Assembly: GCA_963930645.1 (NCBI GenBank)
Contig: OZ005662.1
Coordinates: forward strand, 124,001 to 188,000
Reading direction: 5' to 3'
Source of the DNA: Salticus scenicus
Lineage: Eukaryota; Arthropoda; Arachnida; Araneae; Salticidae
Length of the DNA stretch: 64,000 nucleotides
In this document: positions 1 to 12,550 of the stretch, one piece after another
Numbering within the stretch: position 1 is the first letter of the stretch
How the letters are laid out: each line of letters starts with the position of its first letter
Notes under the pieces: generated by a model
The model's input: the letters and a program-made list of their open reading frames with translations, nothing else
Databases searched by the model: none
Told to the model about the DNA's origin: nothing
Translations under genes and position numbers: made by a program

Positions 1-164
1 TAAAACATACATTATTTACCATATCTCTATAGAATTTATTTCAATTCCCGAACAGCTTTCCTGGAAGTGGTAAAATATTATTAGTAAAGCACATCCACTA
101 TCAACAAATAACTAGTGTGTTGTGGCCACCACACGACTTCTTCTATATTTTTCTATACAAATTC

Positions 165-920
165 ACTCAGTAAAAATAATTTATTAAAATTATTATTTAA
201 AAAAATTATCTCCCATGATAATGCACACAGTTTCCATATTAGAGAAGTAATATAACACTAAATACCCCCAAAAAAATTTAAATTTATTCTCAGTATTACA
301 ATTTTTTTTTTTTTTTTTGTTAAAAATGAAAAAAAAAAAAATATTATAACTTTATTTTAAATTATCTCAGATCGATGGTTCAACCATTCGTTTTAAAGGT
401 ATTGGCGAGCTCTTTTGAAATAATATACCCTATCATGAAAATTTACTCCCCTCGAGGGGGGACTTCCCCCCCCCACGGGGAGATGAGGCTCCTACATACA
501 CAATTTTTTTTTTTTTTTTTTAACCAGTTCACTATCTCTATTACACAAGATATATATTCGTTTCATTTGGTTTAGTGCAGTCTATAGATGTTAAACTCTA
601 CTTACCCTCAATTTCCCCCATAGACGTAATGTATTTGAATACTTTTGAGTGTCCCTGTACACGAACCATTTGCTTCATCTCAACGAAAAGCTTAGGGTAG
701 CATCCCTATATGATACACATTTAGAATACCGAGTTTGGAATTTCTGCAACTGATGCAACTGAGATATGCTGATAACAGACAGACACACAGACCATTCGCT
801 AAAAACGTGATTTTCGTATTCAGGGGACCTCAGAACATGTAAATATAACAAAAACTCACGTTCGAAAATTTTACCCTAAAACAATACTTTCTCGGCCCTA
901 TGGGTAAGAGAAAGTAAAAA
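165..920. repeat. Dispersed interspersed repeat, copy A
   Basis: This stretch is repeated with moderate divergence at about 33,805-34,588 in the same orientation. Shared blocks include the 'accattcgttttaaagg' segment, 'tttggtttagtgcagtct', a 'gatatgctgataacagacag' segment and the end 'atgggtaagagaaag'. Shorter related pieces lie near 18,575-18,680 and 29,555-29,840. No convincing ORF is present, and poly-T tracts interrupt the body. It is an unclassified non-coding transposon family; no terminal repeats or target duplication could be defined. Confidence 0.75.
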
Positions 921-1051
921 GGTTTTATATATAAAAACTAGTTTAAAATATTTAGGGAAAAGAAAAAATAAATTAACTTATTTATTAACAATATAATTTT
1001 TAACAAATTATTTGAGAGTGCTTAATACTATTTTTTGGACTTTCAATAAAA

Positions 1052-1200
1052 AAGGCTATTTCAGTGGTCGAGCGGTTCTGTTCTCGATGCTGGTAGGCTG
1101 GAGATGTCGGGTTTAATCCCAAGTCGCCTTCATCCATCTAGCCGATGGGGGTTTTTTATGGTTTTCTCCGAAGCTTGCGGAAAAAAAGGCTAGTTCTCAA
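1052..1200 (+). mobile_element. tRNA-derived SINE-like repeat
   Basis: A tRNA-like head with a box-A-like 'gtggtcgagcggtt' and a box-B-like 'gggtttaatccc' is followed by a body containing 'ggttttctccgaagcttgcg'. That body motif recurs near 2,330 (reverse strand) and 9,370, and in weaker form near 3,690 and 27,600, which argues for one SINE family. No complete tRNA cloverleaf can be drawn, so it is not called a tRNA gene. Confidence 0.6.
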
Positions 1201-1781
1201 AATAATCCCATGACAATAAATTTATTTGCATACGAATAATAAATATATATTTCTTTATATGTCGTAAAAAATAAACCTGTAACAATTTTCTTTTATTTAA
1301 ATTGAGGGAGAAGATAATTATTGTGTGTAATTGTAAAAACTTTGACATATTTAAAAATCGACTTTAATGTGTTGGATTAATAATTAGTAAAAAGATTAAG
1401 TTAAACAAAAGTCACCAATTTCTGAGAAAAAGTTCAAACCGTTCAAAAGTTAGATTTAGAGAGAGAGAGAGTTCCAATTATTTTTAGCAATTTTTCTTAC
1501 ATGCGTCAGCATCATGGATATAATTCAATATTACTTTCGCGTCATTTTTATTAATTGAATCTTTTGTAGACAATCGGATTCAAAATTATGGTTTAAACTA
1601 TTTTTCACACGTTCTTACAGTTAAATAAATAAATAAATTTGAGTTTAATGTATTTGGTTTATTTCTTGACGGGGCTTTTAATGTAGATTTTAATTCAAAA
1701 AGCGGAAGAGAATTCATCGAAAAATTAAAAATTATTATTTTTCATTTGGGATCTAATCCAAACTTAAAACCACTGTAGAGG

Positions 1782-1951
1782 CAGTGTTGCCAGATTGGGG
1801 ACTTTTTTAATTCACTATCCACCAATAATTTGTAATTGTAACTGTTGCCTAATCGCTTCGAAGATTAATCATCTTTTACATATATCAAATATCACTTCTC
1901 AAAATTATTGGTGGTTGTTGAATAAAAAACGTCCCCAATCTAGCAACACTG
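1782..1951. mobile_element. hAT-type MITE, copy 1
   Basis: A 170-bp palindromic element starts CAGTGTTGCCAGATTGGGGA and ends with the near-reverse complement. It is flanked by an imperfect 8-bp target duplication (tgtagagg at 1,774 and tgtagatg at 1,952; 7 of 8 match). Eight-base duplications and CAG-starting termini are known for the hAT superfamily. A second copy lies at 12,208-12,379. It has no coding capacity, so it would depend on a transposase made elsewhere. Confidence 0.8.
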
Positions 1952-2299
1952 TGTAGATGCCCGTGACAAAATGCGGGTACTCCGAAGCACCTCGTTGACT
2001 TGAGACAATAGACGCTATCTCTTCCAATAAAGGTATGTGATCGGGGATTGATACGAGTGTGCACCTGCACAGTTAACACAAATCACAGGCCTTTACATGG
2101 AAAATTTGACAAAAAACGTTTCTAATATAGAAAAAAGTCCTGTCGTACTAGATTAAATTCTGGCTCAGACAGAATTTTTTTTTTCTTCTTCGTAAATTTC
2201 AATTAGTGCACTACCGATTAACACTTTGTCCAAGCACTACGGTGTTTGGGAAGTAAGGCCAGGATCCTAGGCCTGTGGGGAAGTGCCCTCCGTGAGGGG

Positions 2300-2455
2300 T
2301 CTTTCTAAAGGGTCTTAGCCAGTATTTACGCAAGTTTCGGAGAAAACCACGGAAAACTCTGAACGGTTAGGCCGACGAGCGCACCTGGGATCGAACCTGG
2401 CAAAAGCATTTCGACGAAATGCCGTGAAACAACAAACGCTATCTTTATCTCCCGA
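2300..2455 (-). mobile_element. tRNA-derived SINE-like repeat, reverse orientation
   Basis: Read on the minus strand, a tRNA-like head with a box-B-like 'ggttcgatccc' is followed by 'gtggttttctccgaaacttg' and 'ccctttagaaagacc'. The last two blocks also occur, diverged, in the repeat near 3,690-3,735. This is the clearest copy of the SINE body in the window. Confidence 0.6.
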
Positions 2456-2824
2456 CCAATTTTTTTTTATAAAATATTTATATACATAACATGTTATCAA
2501 TATCAGCTTTTGTAAATCCACTGCAAGATGAAGGTCTTCCCTAGATGATCCCAATCTACCCTGTTTCCTGAAATTTTTCTTCATTCCGCTTTTCCTAACT
2601 TCACAATCTCATTTTTCGAACGACACATTTTTTTTTTTTTTTTTTTTCACTGATCTTTTCTTATCTCTCGGAATCCAAAATAGGACTTCGATGATCCAAT
2701 CTATCGCCGTTTCTTCTGGCAAGGTGCTCATTCTAGCTGCATTTTAACTTCTTAACTCTACGAAAGGCATCAGTAACTTTGGTTTGCTCCCTAATCCATG
2801 TGTTTCGCTTTCTGTCTCTTCAGG

Positions 2825-2982
2825 CAGGCCCTGATTAACGCCAGGTCATGCGGGGCAGTTGCCCTGGGCCCCCAACAGGCATAAGCAGAAATATTGCAAC
2901 CTAAAGACCTCTTATGCCACTGCAAGGGGGCCCCCCAGAATAAGCTTGCCCCGGGGCTCCAGGTAGTCTAAGTCGGGCCCTG
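2825..2982. mobile_element. hAT-type MITE, GC-rich, with exact 8-bp TSD
   Basis: A 158-bp element has inverted termini (CAGGCCCTGATTAACG at the left; GTCGGGCCCTG at the right) and GC-rich subterminal repeats around 'ttgccctgggcccc' and 'ttgccccggggc'. It is flanked on both sides by the identical octamer tcttcagg (2,817-2,824 and 2,983-2,990). The octamer duplication and CAGG(G)CC termini fit the hAT superfamily. It has no coding potential and is much more GC-rich than its surroundings. Confidence 0.85.
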
Positions 2983-3589
2983 TCTTCAGGTGAATCCTAA
3001 CATGCATATCTCCATGCTTCTCTGTGTTGTTTGAAGCTTTGGTATAATTTTACTCATTAATAATTAAGTTTCTGAAGCATAAGTTAAAACAGGAAATATA
3101 TATATAATCCAAAATGTGTAAACAGTGGAACAAATTTTATAATTTCGTTTGTATGGATCTTCTGTAGTTTATTGTTTTTGTTATCATAGTAAATCTTAAA
3201 ATCAAACAATGAAATATTTTTTGTTGGAAACGTGTTTTATTCGATATTTCATTATAATTATATTTTGAAGCCCTCTGTATTTTACAAACCCTTAAAATCA
3301 TGTTAAAAAATTTTGCAAAATAAAAGTTGAAATTTCTTTCAATACTTTCATGATTGTTCGAAAGAAAACAAAATGTTTATGATTTCGGTTTGTCTGTAAG
3401 TCTGTCTGTGCTGTAAATTATTTAAATATAAATTGATCGTCCAATAAAACTAAAATTTTATGACGTGTAAAATAATATGTTCTCTGTGAAAAGTCGTACG
3501 TGCTGCACTTATAATTCATTTACAGGGGCATATAAAAGTATTTGGATACACTACGGTTTATGTGCGGTTGTTAATTGAAGTGGTACCAC

Positions 3590-3760
3590 CAAAAGCTGTG
3601 AAGTTCTACTTACGAAGCTGGTAAACAGGAAAGGTGGGATTCGAAACCAGGTCAGTCATACTTGCTGGTTTAGCTGCTTATGTAATTTTCTGTGGTTTCC
3701 CCTGAATCTCACGTGACTATGGATCAGAATCCTTTAGAAAGGCCTCGTATAAAAGTTACG
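3590..3760 (+). mobile_element. Diverged SINE-like repeat
   Basis: A box-B-like 'gggattcgaaacc' is followed by 'ctgtggtttcccctgaatct' and 'cctttagaaaggcc', which are diverged versions of the body motifs of the SINE at 2,300-2,455. The head is too diverged to assign to a tRNA. Confidence 0.45.
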
Positions 3761-3782
3761 TTTCACCTTCTTTTATTGATAC

Positions 3783-3817
<35 letters not shown>

Positions 3818-4263
3818 AAAAAACTAAATTAAGTTTACTATACAGATATTACTGAGATTCACTACAATACGCTTAATTACAAATTATATGCACTTTATTT
3901 CCTATTTATATACACAAAGAGCTAAATTTACTTTTAAAATGATTATAATATATTTTAACTAAGTGATTTATCATGTGTTCTCTTTTGAATCGTATTTTGA
4001 CTAAATTAAAATAGTAGCATCAATTTGAAAAAGGTTAATAAAATTAATAAAGAGTTTTTTAATTTCATGTTACCCCAAAGAGAAAAAAAAAAAAGACACA
4101 CCAAGATGAAGTGGGGACAAAAATTGGTAGATGAGGTGGAAGGGGGGGGGGTCCGAATGGGACAAAAAATGGTAGATGTGATGTACATGTGGAGAAAAAC
4201 AATTGATTACAGCTTCATAAAATTTGAATGATTTAATCAAGACAAAAGGCCTCACAAAGTAAG

Positions 4264-4470
4264 TCAATAACGCGTTGATCCACTTCTGGCCCTTATGTAC
4301 GCAGTTATTTGGCTTGGTATTAATTGATAGAGTTGGCAGATGTGCTCCTGTGAAGTATCGTGCCAAATTCTGTCCAATTGTTGCGTTAGATTGGTAAAAT
4401 CCCGAGCTGGTTGTAGGACCCTTTTTATGATGCTCCAAACGTCCTCAATCGAAGAGAGATCCGGGGACTG
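4264..4470 (-). pseudogene. Tc1-type transposase, C-terminal fragment
   Basis: On the minus strand an open frame of about 68 codons reads QSPDLSSIEDVWSIIK, then a helical stretch (LTQQLDRIWHDTSQEHI), and ends ARSGSTRY before a TGA stop. PDLxxIExVW is the conserved C-terminal motif of Tc1/mariner transposases, and its Glu is the third acidic residue of the DDE catalytic triad. The DNA-binding domain and the first two catalytic aspartates are not recognisable upstream (4,471-4,660), so this is a truncated relic. A 10-bp inverted pair, GAGCTCAACC/GGTTGAGCTC, sits just upstream of the motif. Confidence 0.8.
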
Positions 4471-4739
4471 AGCTCAACCCCACTGAGGTTGAGCTCCCTT
4501 CAAATACCCCCCTATTAAGGGTATTTGAAGTCACTGAAGTACCAGTTGCACGTAGGATCGACGATAATGATGAATTGGTGCTTGATTCCATCAAAACCTG
4601 TATGTAGGTCATTTTGTGTCCAGTTTGCATTACTCCTTCTTGGTGCGTCACTTTTTTTGTTAAAGAGTATATATTAAAGCAAGACCAATCATTAAATAAA
4701 CAAAAATGAAAATTATAATAGGCCGTTTCAGTATTTTTC

Positions 4740-6240
4740 TGTATTGTTTAATTTTACGCTATTCCATTTCAAATAATTTGGTCCCGTAGATAATAATGAA
4801 AAAGAATTTTTCGTTGTGTCCCTGTAAAAAAATTATGAATGATAAATTCACCAAAATATATACAATTCGTGTGACGGTGATCCAATAAGAGGCCTGTCCA
4901 ACCCAAAACACTTGGCGGCCGCACTGAAAATCTGTTTTATTTAGGAGGGCATCGTATATGCACACATGTGTATGTTTGTGAGTGCATGAATTATAATGCA
5001 TGCCTTTTTTCGAGGGAGAGCAGGGTGAAGATTCAGAGCTGAATATATTAATTTAAATTATTTTTCTTCATAAATTAGCAATAACGCCAAAAAAGAAAAA
5101 AAAAAAAAAAAGACTATACCTTAATAACTATAATAAAAAGAATGAATAATGGATCTAATAAGGTTTCATTATAACAGTGTGATTCTTTTGCGAACATAAC
5201 CGTTGAAAGTTTTTTTTTTTGTTTTTGAAAAGTCAGAACGGATTTATTTATTTTTAATCTGTTAACCAAAGTTGTCAAACTTTACATATCGCTAGTCTCC
5301 TCGCGGGCTGCAGGCGGGCCGTGGGTTGAACACTCCTGATCTATAATATGTGTATAAAGTTTCAGCTCAATTAAATAAGGCGTTTAGACGCTATCGCACT
5401 TTAAAACATTTAGGCCATAGGACAAAAGGATAAAGAATTTTTCTTTGTGTACTTGTAAAAAAAACTATAAGTTCTAGATTCACCAAAATCAATAGGGTTC
5501 ATGATATGTTACATTCGTACCAACTTTCAGCGAACAAATTCGAACAAAGCGTTTAGGCGCTATCGTGATCACACACACACATCATCGCAAAAATAGTAAA
5601 ATCTTGAGTGACTTCATACGACTTTCCGACGGTTAACGGTTGTATAAGTAAAGTAAAATAAGAGATGTCGTTAAATAGACAAAAGAGAAAAATATAACAG
5701 GGTGTTTTTTACAGTATTTTTCACTATAAAAAGAGTCACAGAAAAATAGTTCGGTCGCCCTGATGAATAAAAAAATCGTTATAAGATGTAGCAAAAAATG
5801 GTGCTATTATTATTTTCGAAATTTAATACGTGTTATCAAGAAACGTTGTCAAGCAATACCCCCACTATTTTTTTAATTTTTAGCTCAATCTTATAAGACA
5901 TTTATATGCGATTACACTTTAGAGTTTGAGGTCATAATCCATAATGATAAAAAAAAAAAAAAAAAAAAAAAAATCGTTATGTCCTTGTAAAAAGAACTAT
6001 CAGTGCAAGATTCTCTATAATTAATACAGTTCGTGTGACAGTAGTAACTTATAATATGTATATAAATTTTTAGTTCATTTGAATAAGGCGTTTAGACGCT
6101 ATGTGCTTTAAATAATTTGAGGCTATAGTCCATAACGATAAAGAATTTTCCTTTGTGTCCAAGTAAGAAGTTATAAGTACTATAGTCACTACAATCTATA
6201 CAATTCGTGCAATGGTGATTTATAACGTGTATATAAATTT
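4740..6240. repeat. Divergent tandem repeat, about 160-185 bp unit
   Basis: Several degenerate units share 'aaggcgtttagacgctat' (near 5,377 and 6,076, with variants near 5,538 and 5,895), followed by 'ataaagaatttt(t)c(t/c)tttgtg' and 'acaattcgtg(t/c)'. Poly-A runs have expanded in some units. Non-coding; the type resembles internal tandem arrays of Helitron-like elements, but no element boundary is visible. Confidence 0.55.
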
Positions 6241-7219
6241 TCGTACAGCGGAAAAAAAGTCACCCGAAAAACTTATTAAAGGACTTGGAGCTGACATACA
6301 TAATTCAAGTTTTCTAAGACATATTCATATTCTGCATTGAAAATTATATAATTATCGCAACTAATGTGTGTAGAGGGACTTGCAAAAATATTTCTGATGC
6401 ATTAAAGTCCATAATCGGTATTTTAAAAAGAATCTTCATTTTACACTGAACATAACATAGGAAACACCTTTGCGTTTTTTGCAGGTGGTAAAAAAGAGCT
6501 CGTGTCTTTTTATTCTACACACAGAAAAATGAAAAATCGAAACTTGTCAAGAGACGTGCCCTCTTTGTGACACTAAACGTTTGTCAAGTACATTGACAAA
6601 TATGCACAAAATTACGCAAAATTTTAAACAATCAAAACACTACCTGACAATCCCATTTAGTCATGAGACACAAAAGTCGTTTTATTTTACCATGTATCTT
6701 TAATGTGTTTCGTCTGATGATCCGTTTTGGCTCTAAAACTTGTCAGATGACTAATTTCCCAGGTACAGTTTTCATTTTCCTCAAATTTGACCGGTTAGTC
6801 AGATGAGAGAATAAAAATAAATTATTCCTATTTTGTCAATTAACTAAGAAAATTTTGTTTGGCTAGTCCAAAAGCTCAGCATTATTATTATTTTTTCTTT
6901 AATTATTATTATTATTATTATTATTATTATTTTTTTTTTTTGTTTACTTATTTATTTTTTGTCTCCTTCTGACAACTTGAGTTAGTCAACCGAAATCGAA
7001 AAATAAACCCATCGAATTTCGCGGGATAGTGTCAGTTTCATTAATTCTGAAAAAGAAAATTACGCTTAAAGTTATTTGGGAAACGCATATTTTTTATAAG
7101 AAATTTGTGTCTTGCTAATTCCAGTTTTTGTATTTTTAAATCTAATAAATCATTTTCTAAGTATGACATGAAACTGTAGCAAAGGAGCTCGGCAATTTTT
7201 AATAACAGATTAAAAAAGA

Positions 7220-7251
<32 letters not shown>

Positions 7252-7640
7252 CGGAAAACAGACACTTAATTTTTTACCCCTACTAAAATTAAAAAGACTG
7301 AAATCTGTATTCCCTGCACGAAAATTTAAATAGAAATATTTTTCCACTGAGAAATGACACTAAGTGGCAAAATTTGTTCCAATGTATTAAAAAAAATAAA
7401 ATAAATAAATAAATATTTTTTTAAATCACACAAAGTTCAAGGAAACTAACATTAAAATATTTTAAAACTAATATGTAGAAGAAAAAAAATAGAAAAAAAA
7501 ATCTATACTCAAGTACAATCGAAACATCGAAAGAGATTGCATCATGTAGTAGATGGACATCTGTCCCCAGGATGAATCAGAGAACTTTTTTTTTTTTTTT
7601 TTTTTTTTATATACATATTATGTGCTCTTTATTATAAAAT
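6241..7640. other. AT-rich non-coding stretch
   Basis: Only simple sequence is visible: an (ATT)n tract near 6,885-6,930 and poly-T runs near 7,221-7,250 and 7,587-7,608. Short ORFs on both strands are low-complexity Lys/Phe strings read from poly-A/T and are not supported as genes. Confidence 0.6.
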
Positions 7641-7644
7641 AGCA

Positions 7645-8525
7645 GGCTACGCCCACTTCGCTGGTCACTATTTTTAAATGAATCACTGTAATTATTGAAT
7701 TCTCAAAATTGCATTAATTTTTATCATATGATAAAAAAAGAGAAAAAAATTCTGATCGGGGAAAATGCCACCTTCGGCAGCGTACACAAATGCGCGATGC
7801 GCGATGCACGCAAACGAATGCATATATATGAGCGCTGCGCGCGTGCATTCCTCCACCACCCTTATGATTTCTCAAAATTCCATGTTATTACTCATAAAAT
7901 TTTATTCTTAGAAAAAAAAAAAAAAAAATCATTAAAAAAAAAAAAAAAAAAATCATTTCTGATCGGGTAAAAACTTACACCGGGTCCCCCTGCATTCCCC
8001 CGCTAGTGGGTCAGTGTTTTTAAATGAACCACTCTAATGAATGAATTCTCAAAATTGAATATTATTACTCATTAACATGACTCTTAAAAAAAGAAAAAAA
8101 AAATCATTTGTGATCGGATAAAAACTCACACTGGGCACCCACTGCTTTCGGCAGCGTAGATCCGTGCGCTGCGCGTGCGTATTCCTTCACCATCCTTATG
8201 ATTTCTCAAAATTCCATGTTATTACTCACAAACTTTCATTCTTAAGAAAAGGAATTTAAAAAAAAAATCATTAATCATCAGGTAAAAACTCGCATTGGGT
8301 CCCCACTGCCTTCGGCAGCGCAGACCCATGCGCACAGGTGTGAATATATACGTGCGCTGCACGCTCATATTCCTTCAGAAATCAAACTGCTATTCTTAAG
8401 AAAAAAAAATTAAAAAAAATCATTTCTCATCGGGTAAAAAGTCGGACCGGGTCCCCACTGACTTCGGCAGCGCAGTCTCGTGCGCGCTGCGCGAGCCTAT
8501 TGCTCCCCCGCCCTTCTAGCCCCTC
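7645..8525 (-). repeat. GC-rich tandem repeat, Helitron-like body
   Basis: Five degenerate units, spaced about 146-210 bp, each carry 'gatcgggtaaaaac', a GC-rich block around 'ttcggcagcg' and 'gcgctgcgcg', then 'ctcaaaattccatg' and a poly-A-rich end. The same family appears reversed at 35,640-36,080, where it ends in a Helitron-type hairpin plus CTAG. A degenerate version of that end (gcaggctacgccc) lies near 7,651, suggesting a 3' end at the left and an element on the minus strand. Helentron/DINE-type elements are known to carry internal tandem arrays. Confidence 0.65.
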
Positions 8526-9335
8526 CTAATTAACCTACATATACCAATTTTCAAAGGTCTAACTCAATTAGCTGAGATGCAAAAGAAAACCTAATCAAGA
8601 CACCTTAAAACGTGTAAATCAGGTGACATCTCGAATTCCCCTTTCGATAATATAAAAGAACTCTAAAATATCCCTCGAATGATGTATTAAAAACAATTTA
8701 ATCATAATTCGAATTTGAAATATTGAAATTTTAAAATATTACTGCGCCATCTGGCCGTAGAAATTACTGTAATCTACTGTTCGATTACAAATCAACAAAG
8801 CTCTCAAATGATGTATTACTTATGAAATTATTTTAATTAGTAGATGAGATACAAAAGAAAACCTGAACAGAACACCTCAAAACGTGTAAATCGGGTGAAA
8901 ACTCGAATTCCACTTTCGATAATATAAAAGCACTTTAAAATATCTTTCGAATGATGTATTAAAAATAATTTGATCATAATTAGAATTTGAAATATTGAAA
9001 TTTTAAAATATTACTGCGCCATCTGGCGGTAGAAATTTCTGTAATCTACTGTTCAATTCCAAATCAACAAAGCTTTTAAATAATGTATTACTTATAAAGT
9101 TATTTTAATTATTAGTTGAGATAGAAAAGAAAACCTAATCAGGACACCTTAAAACACGTAAATCACGTGAAATCTCGAATTCCATTACCTACGGTAGTCG
9201 GTTAATGGAAGGCGACAGAGATTTGTGGCGTCTAATCCTGAAATTCAATTCAAATAAGTTTTAAAATGACATATTACTTTTGAAATTATGCTAATTAGAA
9301 GCTGAAATACAAAAATGATATAAATACTATTGTAA
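8526..9335. repeat. 272-bp tandem repeat, about 2.7 copies
   Basis: The 'gagatacaaaagaaaacct' segment recurs at 8,574, 8,846 and 9,118, an exact 272-bp step. Each unit also contains 'attactgcgccatctggc' and 'atgatgtatta'. The last unit is broken by unrelated sequence that includes 'attacctacggtag', resembling part of the Helitron end region near 25,930. Non-coding. Confidence 0.8.
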
Positions 9336-11270
9336 AACGATTTATGTCTGACCTTTTCGTGGTTTTCTCCGAAACTTGCGTAATTCCGGACTAAATACTG
9401 TTAAAAATCCATAGTATGAAATGTGAACGGAGTATCAGAATTCGAAACTCTGCAAAATATAAAAGAATAAAGGCGTTCTGGGTTTTCCGTCGTTTTCTCC
9501 GAAACAACCGTTCCTTTTATACATTTTTGCCCCTTCCACCCCCCTTTCCGTCCCTTCTATTTTATTTGACAATTGAGAAAAGCTGGTCGTTTGGAAATAT
9601 TGTTAAACTTTTGAGCAGGAATGTATGTTGGGTAACTTACGTTAAAAGTTCGTTTGAGTAAAAGTTAAACAAACTATCATCAAAAGAATGAGCTAGATTT
9701 TAAATATTTTCTAGAGCTAAAATTTCACAAGAGGTTTTTCACACACCAAGTATTTTATTTGATAATCGAATGTTTTCAACTATATTGTAAAAATTCTTTT
9801 TTATAAAAAATTCCTTGTGGGCTTATAACTAACATATTTTTATTTAATTGCTAACATTTCTGAGTTTCTAGGTTTTTTTTTTTTTAATACAAAATGGAAC
9901 TTTTCAAATGTGCTTATAATATTTGGATCTCCAATTTAAGAACGTGGTGTGAAAATCCCCTTATTAAATTTCAACTCTGAAACGTATCTAAAATCATTCT
10001 TTTGCAGATAATTTCCTTAATTTTCATCCTATTCAAATGAACTTTTGACATAATTTGTGCAATATAAATAGAGTTCAACACGTAAAATAATAATAATAAC
10101 AATAATATCTATATTTGGAGCATGCGCAGTAAATATATAAATATGTATATAAATGTTTATGAATCAGCGAATATCAAATATGTGAATTTTATGTTTCAGA
10201 GTAATGTATCTCTAATGTTTTGTCAAGTTTTCAACATCTTTTCTAAAATTTTGTTTAAATTCTTTCTTGTTATTAGTTTTTTCGGTAAGTTTTTTGTTTG
10301 TAATTTTTAAAACATTACTTATATATTAACCTGCATTAAAAATTGTGCGATTCCACACAAACAAAATACGTGCAAATGTAGAATACAATAAGAACAACAA
10401 TTTGTTAAAATTACAAGTCATTTGTAACTCTTTTTTTATAATACAGGGTTACCCAAAGTGTTTGTGCTTTTCTCCAATTTATATTTAATCCTCTTATTAC
10501 ATTCCTATGTGAGTATAAATATTCTTTATATGTCTGAAGTTCAAAGTCATTACGTCCAGTACTTTTTTTAAAAAATTAAAAAAAAAAAAAAAAAAGTCAA
10601 AAATAAATAAATAAATCTAATAATTTGATCACTCTCAGTGGTTTTTCTAATTATTCTCTCTTGGAGATTAAAAGAACAAGAAATTTTTTTTTTACAAGAC
10701 TTTATTAGTTGATTTAATTTTCACAGTTTTCCCCGCGTTGTGTTACCGGAATTACTAGCCACTGCTGCACACTATAGGGCTTTGCATGACCAACTATCAA
10801 GCTGTTGTGATGAAAGATATACGTTAGAACAAGGAGGTGTGTACAAGCCTTTGAAAATCGTCAACAAATAAATTTGCGAAACGAAATTTCGCTTTACTTC
10901 TGACATGAATTCTGAATGTTTAAGCGTTTAAATGAGCAAAACCTTGCTAAAATTTAGTGTTTGAAATTTTTCTGAAAGCTTGTGCACCTTTGTTCAGAAG
11001 TAATCTCGTGAATATCTAATTATTTTATTTGTTTTAAATAATTCATTAAATATTGCTACAAGATTCCTAAGTACTCTCGTTTTTTGTAAGATTCTTCAAC
11101 CAGTATTTTTTAAGCAGTAAATTTGTTATTAAAGACATTTTTATTAAAAAAAAGTGCTATACAAAATTGATGGTAGAGGAAACTAAAGAAATTTTAGAAC
11201 CGTTTAAACTCTGTGCTATCTCGGTACTACACTGAGATGTATCAAATGTACATATAGTAACAGGAGACTT
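9336..11270. other. AT-rich non-coding stretch with a SINE fragment
   Basis: A short SINE fragment ('cgtggttttctccgaaacttg') lies near 9,360, with a weaker echo near 9,490. The rest shows only AT-rich unique sequence and poly-A runs. No ORF has a recognisable motif. Confidence 0.5.
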
Positions 11271-11286
11271 GGCGTTAGAATATTAA

Positions 11287-11812
11287 AACCCGAAGAAACT
11301 ACTACGTCAGAAACGCCAAAGAAAAATATTGGAAATGCATACAGCTTTTTCGGTAGCCTTAAGCGTACCGTCTTCAGTGCAAAAAGGATTCTGAATCTGG
11401 AGAAGTGCTCGAATATATTGGAGAGGGGCCGAATTTAGTTCAACCAATAGGATTACGGGAAAAGTGGGGAGAGTGGCCAATAGGAATTTAGGAAAGTTAG
11501 CTGTGTAAACAGTAGAAAAATTAAGAAAATTGGAAATTTTCTTAATTAAATTTGGAAATTAAAAGTTGGAAATTTTATTAAAATTTTAAATTTTAATAAA
11601 TTGGAAATTTTATTAAAAAATTTAAATTTTATTAGTTGGAAATTTTGAATTAAAAGTTGGAAATTTTATATTCAGTCCACATTTTCTTAATTTTTCTCCA
11701 GATTCAGAATCCTTTTTGCACTGAAGACGGTACGCTTAAGGCTACCGAAACAGCTGTATGCATTTTCAATATTTTTCTTTGGCGTTTCTGACGTAGTAGT
11801 TTCTTCGGGTTT
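11287..11812. mobile_element. Foldback element with 120-bp TIRs, TTAA flanked
   Basis: Inverted arms of about 120 bp (11,283-11,404 and 11,695-11,816) are nearly identical, beginning at AAACCCGAAGAAACTACTAC and ending around TTCAGAATC. TTAA occurs at both outer edges. The roughly 290-bp spacer contains repeated TTGGAAATTTTATT units. TTAA duplications are known for piggyBac and Kolobok elements; no transposase is present, so this is non-autonomous. Confidence 0.75.
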
Positions 11813-12207
11813 TAAAATGTACATATAATTTAGTTTAAAAGCTTCTTTTTTTTTCTTTTCCCCGGAGTTGTATCATTTGAATCCTTCATAGAACATATAT
11901 CTGATTCTAAGTTTACTCATATGCTCAGGATACTATGCTCAGGAGTGAAAATTACTGATATGATCTTAAATGATAATAAAAATAGAGTAAATTAGCAGCA
12001 TTGTGGCATTCCAAAAGAATAACATTTAACTGTTCACTTACAGAAACGGATAAAATTTTTAGGTGACCAAGTGTGACATTGTAAAAAAATGACATTCGTA
12101 ACTACAGTAATACTTAATTGTATTTTAGATTGGGAATAATAAAGTTTAAATGATATATTTAAGAAAGAATTAAAATGGTAATTTTATAGAATTTTGTGAG
12201 ATAGAAT

Positions 12208-12379
12208 CAGTGTTACAAGTTTTGGGGGCTTTTTTTTATTCAATTACTACCACTAAATTTTAATTGTAACGCTTACTTAATCACTTCGAAGATAAATCAT
12301 TTATTATTTATATAAAATATCATTTCTCAAAATTATTGGTGATAGTTGAATAAAAAAAGTCCCCGATCTGGCAACACTG
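12208..12379. mobile_element. hAT-type MITE, copy 2
   Basis: This is a 172-bp relative of the element at 1,782-1,951. Its right terminus GGCAACACTG is intact and its left terminus is degenerate (CAGTGTTACA). The flanking octamers gatagaat (12,200) and ggtagaat (12,380) match at 7 of 8 positions, so this copy inserted independently of copy 1. Confidence 0.8.
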
Positions 12380-12550
12380 GGTAGAATTTTCTAGAAATTG
12401 GAAAAAGATCAAAGGGTAATAAACAAGGAATAATTAAATAGGTAGGATTCCTGTCAGTGTAACGACAATTATCTCAATTCGAAATAATTGGTATCAGTTT
12501 TGTGATTAGGAATAACAAATGTGTCATCTAGAAAATTTGTCATTAACATA

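Noticed and set aside
4070..4438. Full 122-residue minus-strand ORF as a gene
   Set aside because: Only the transposase-like part near the Tc1 motif is meaningful, in a different frame; the rest is antisense and homopolymer-derived.
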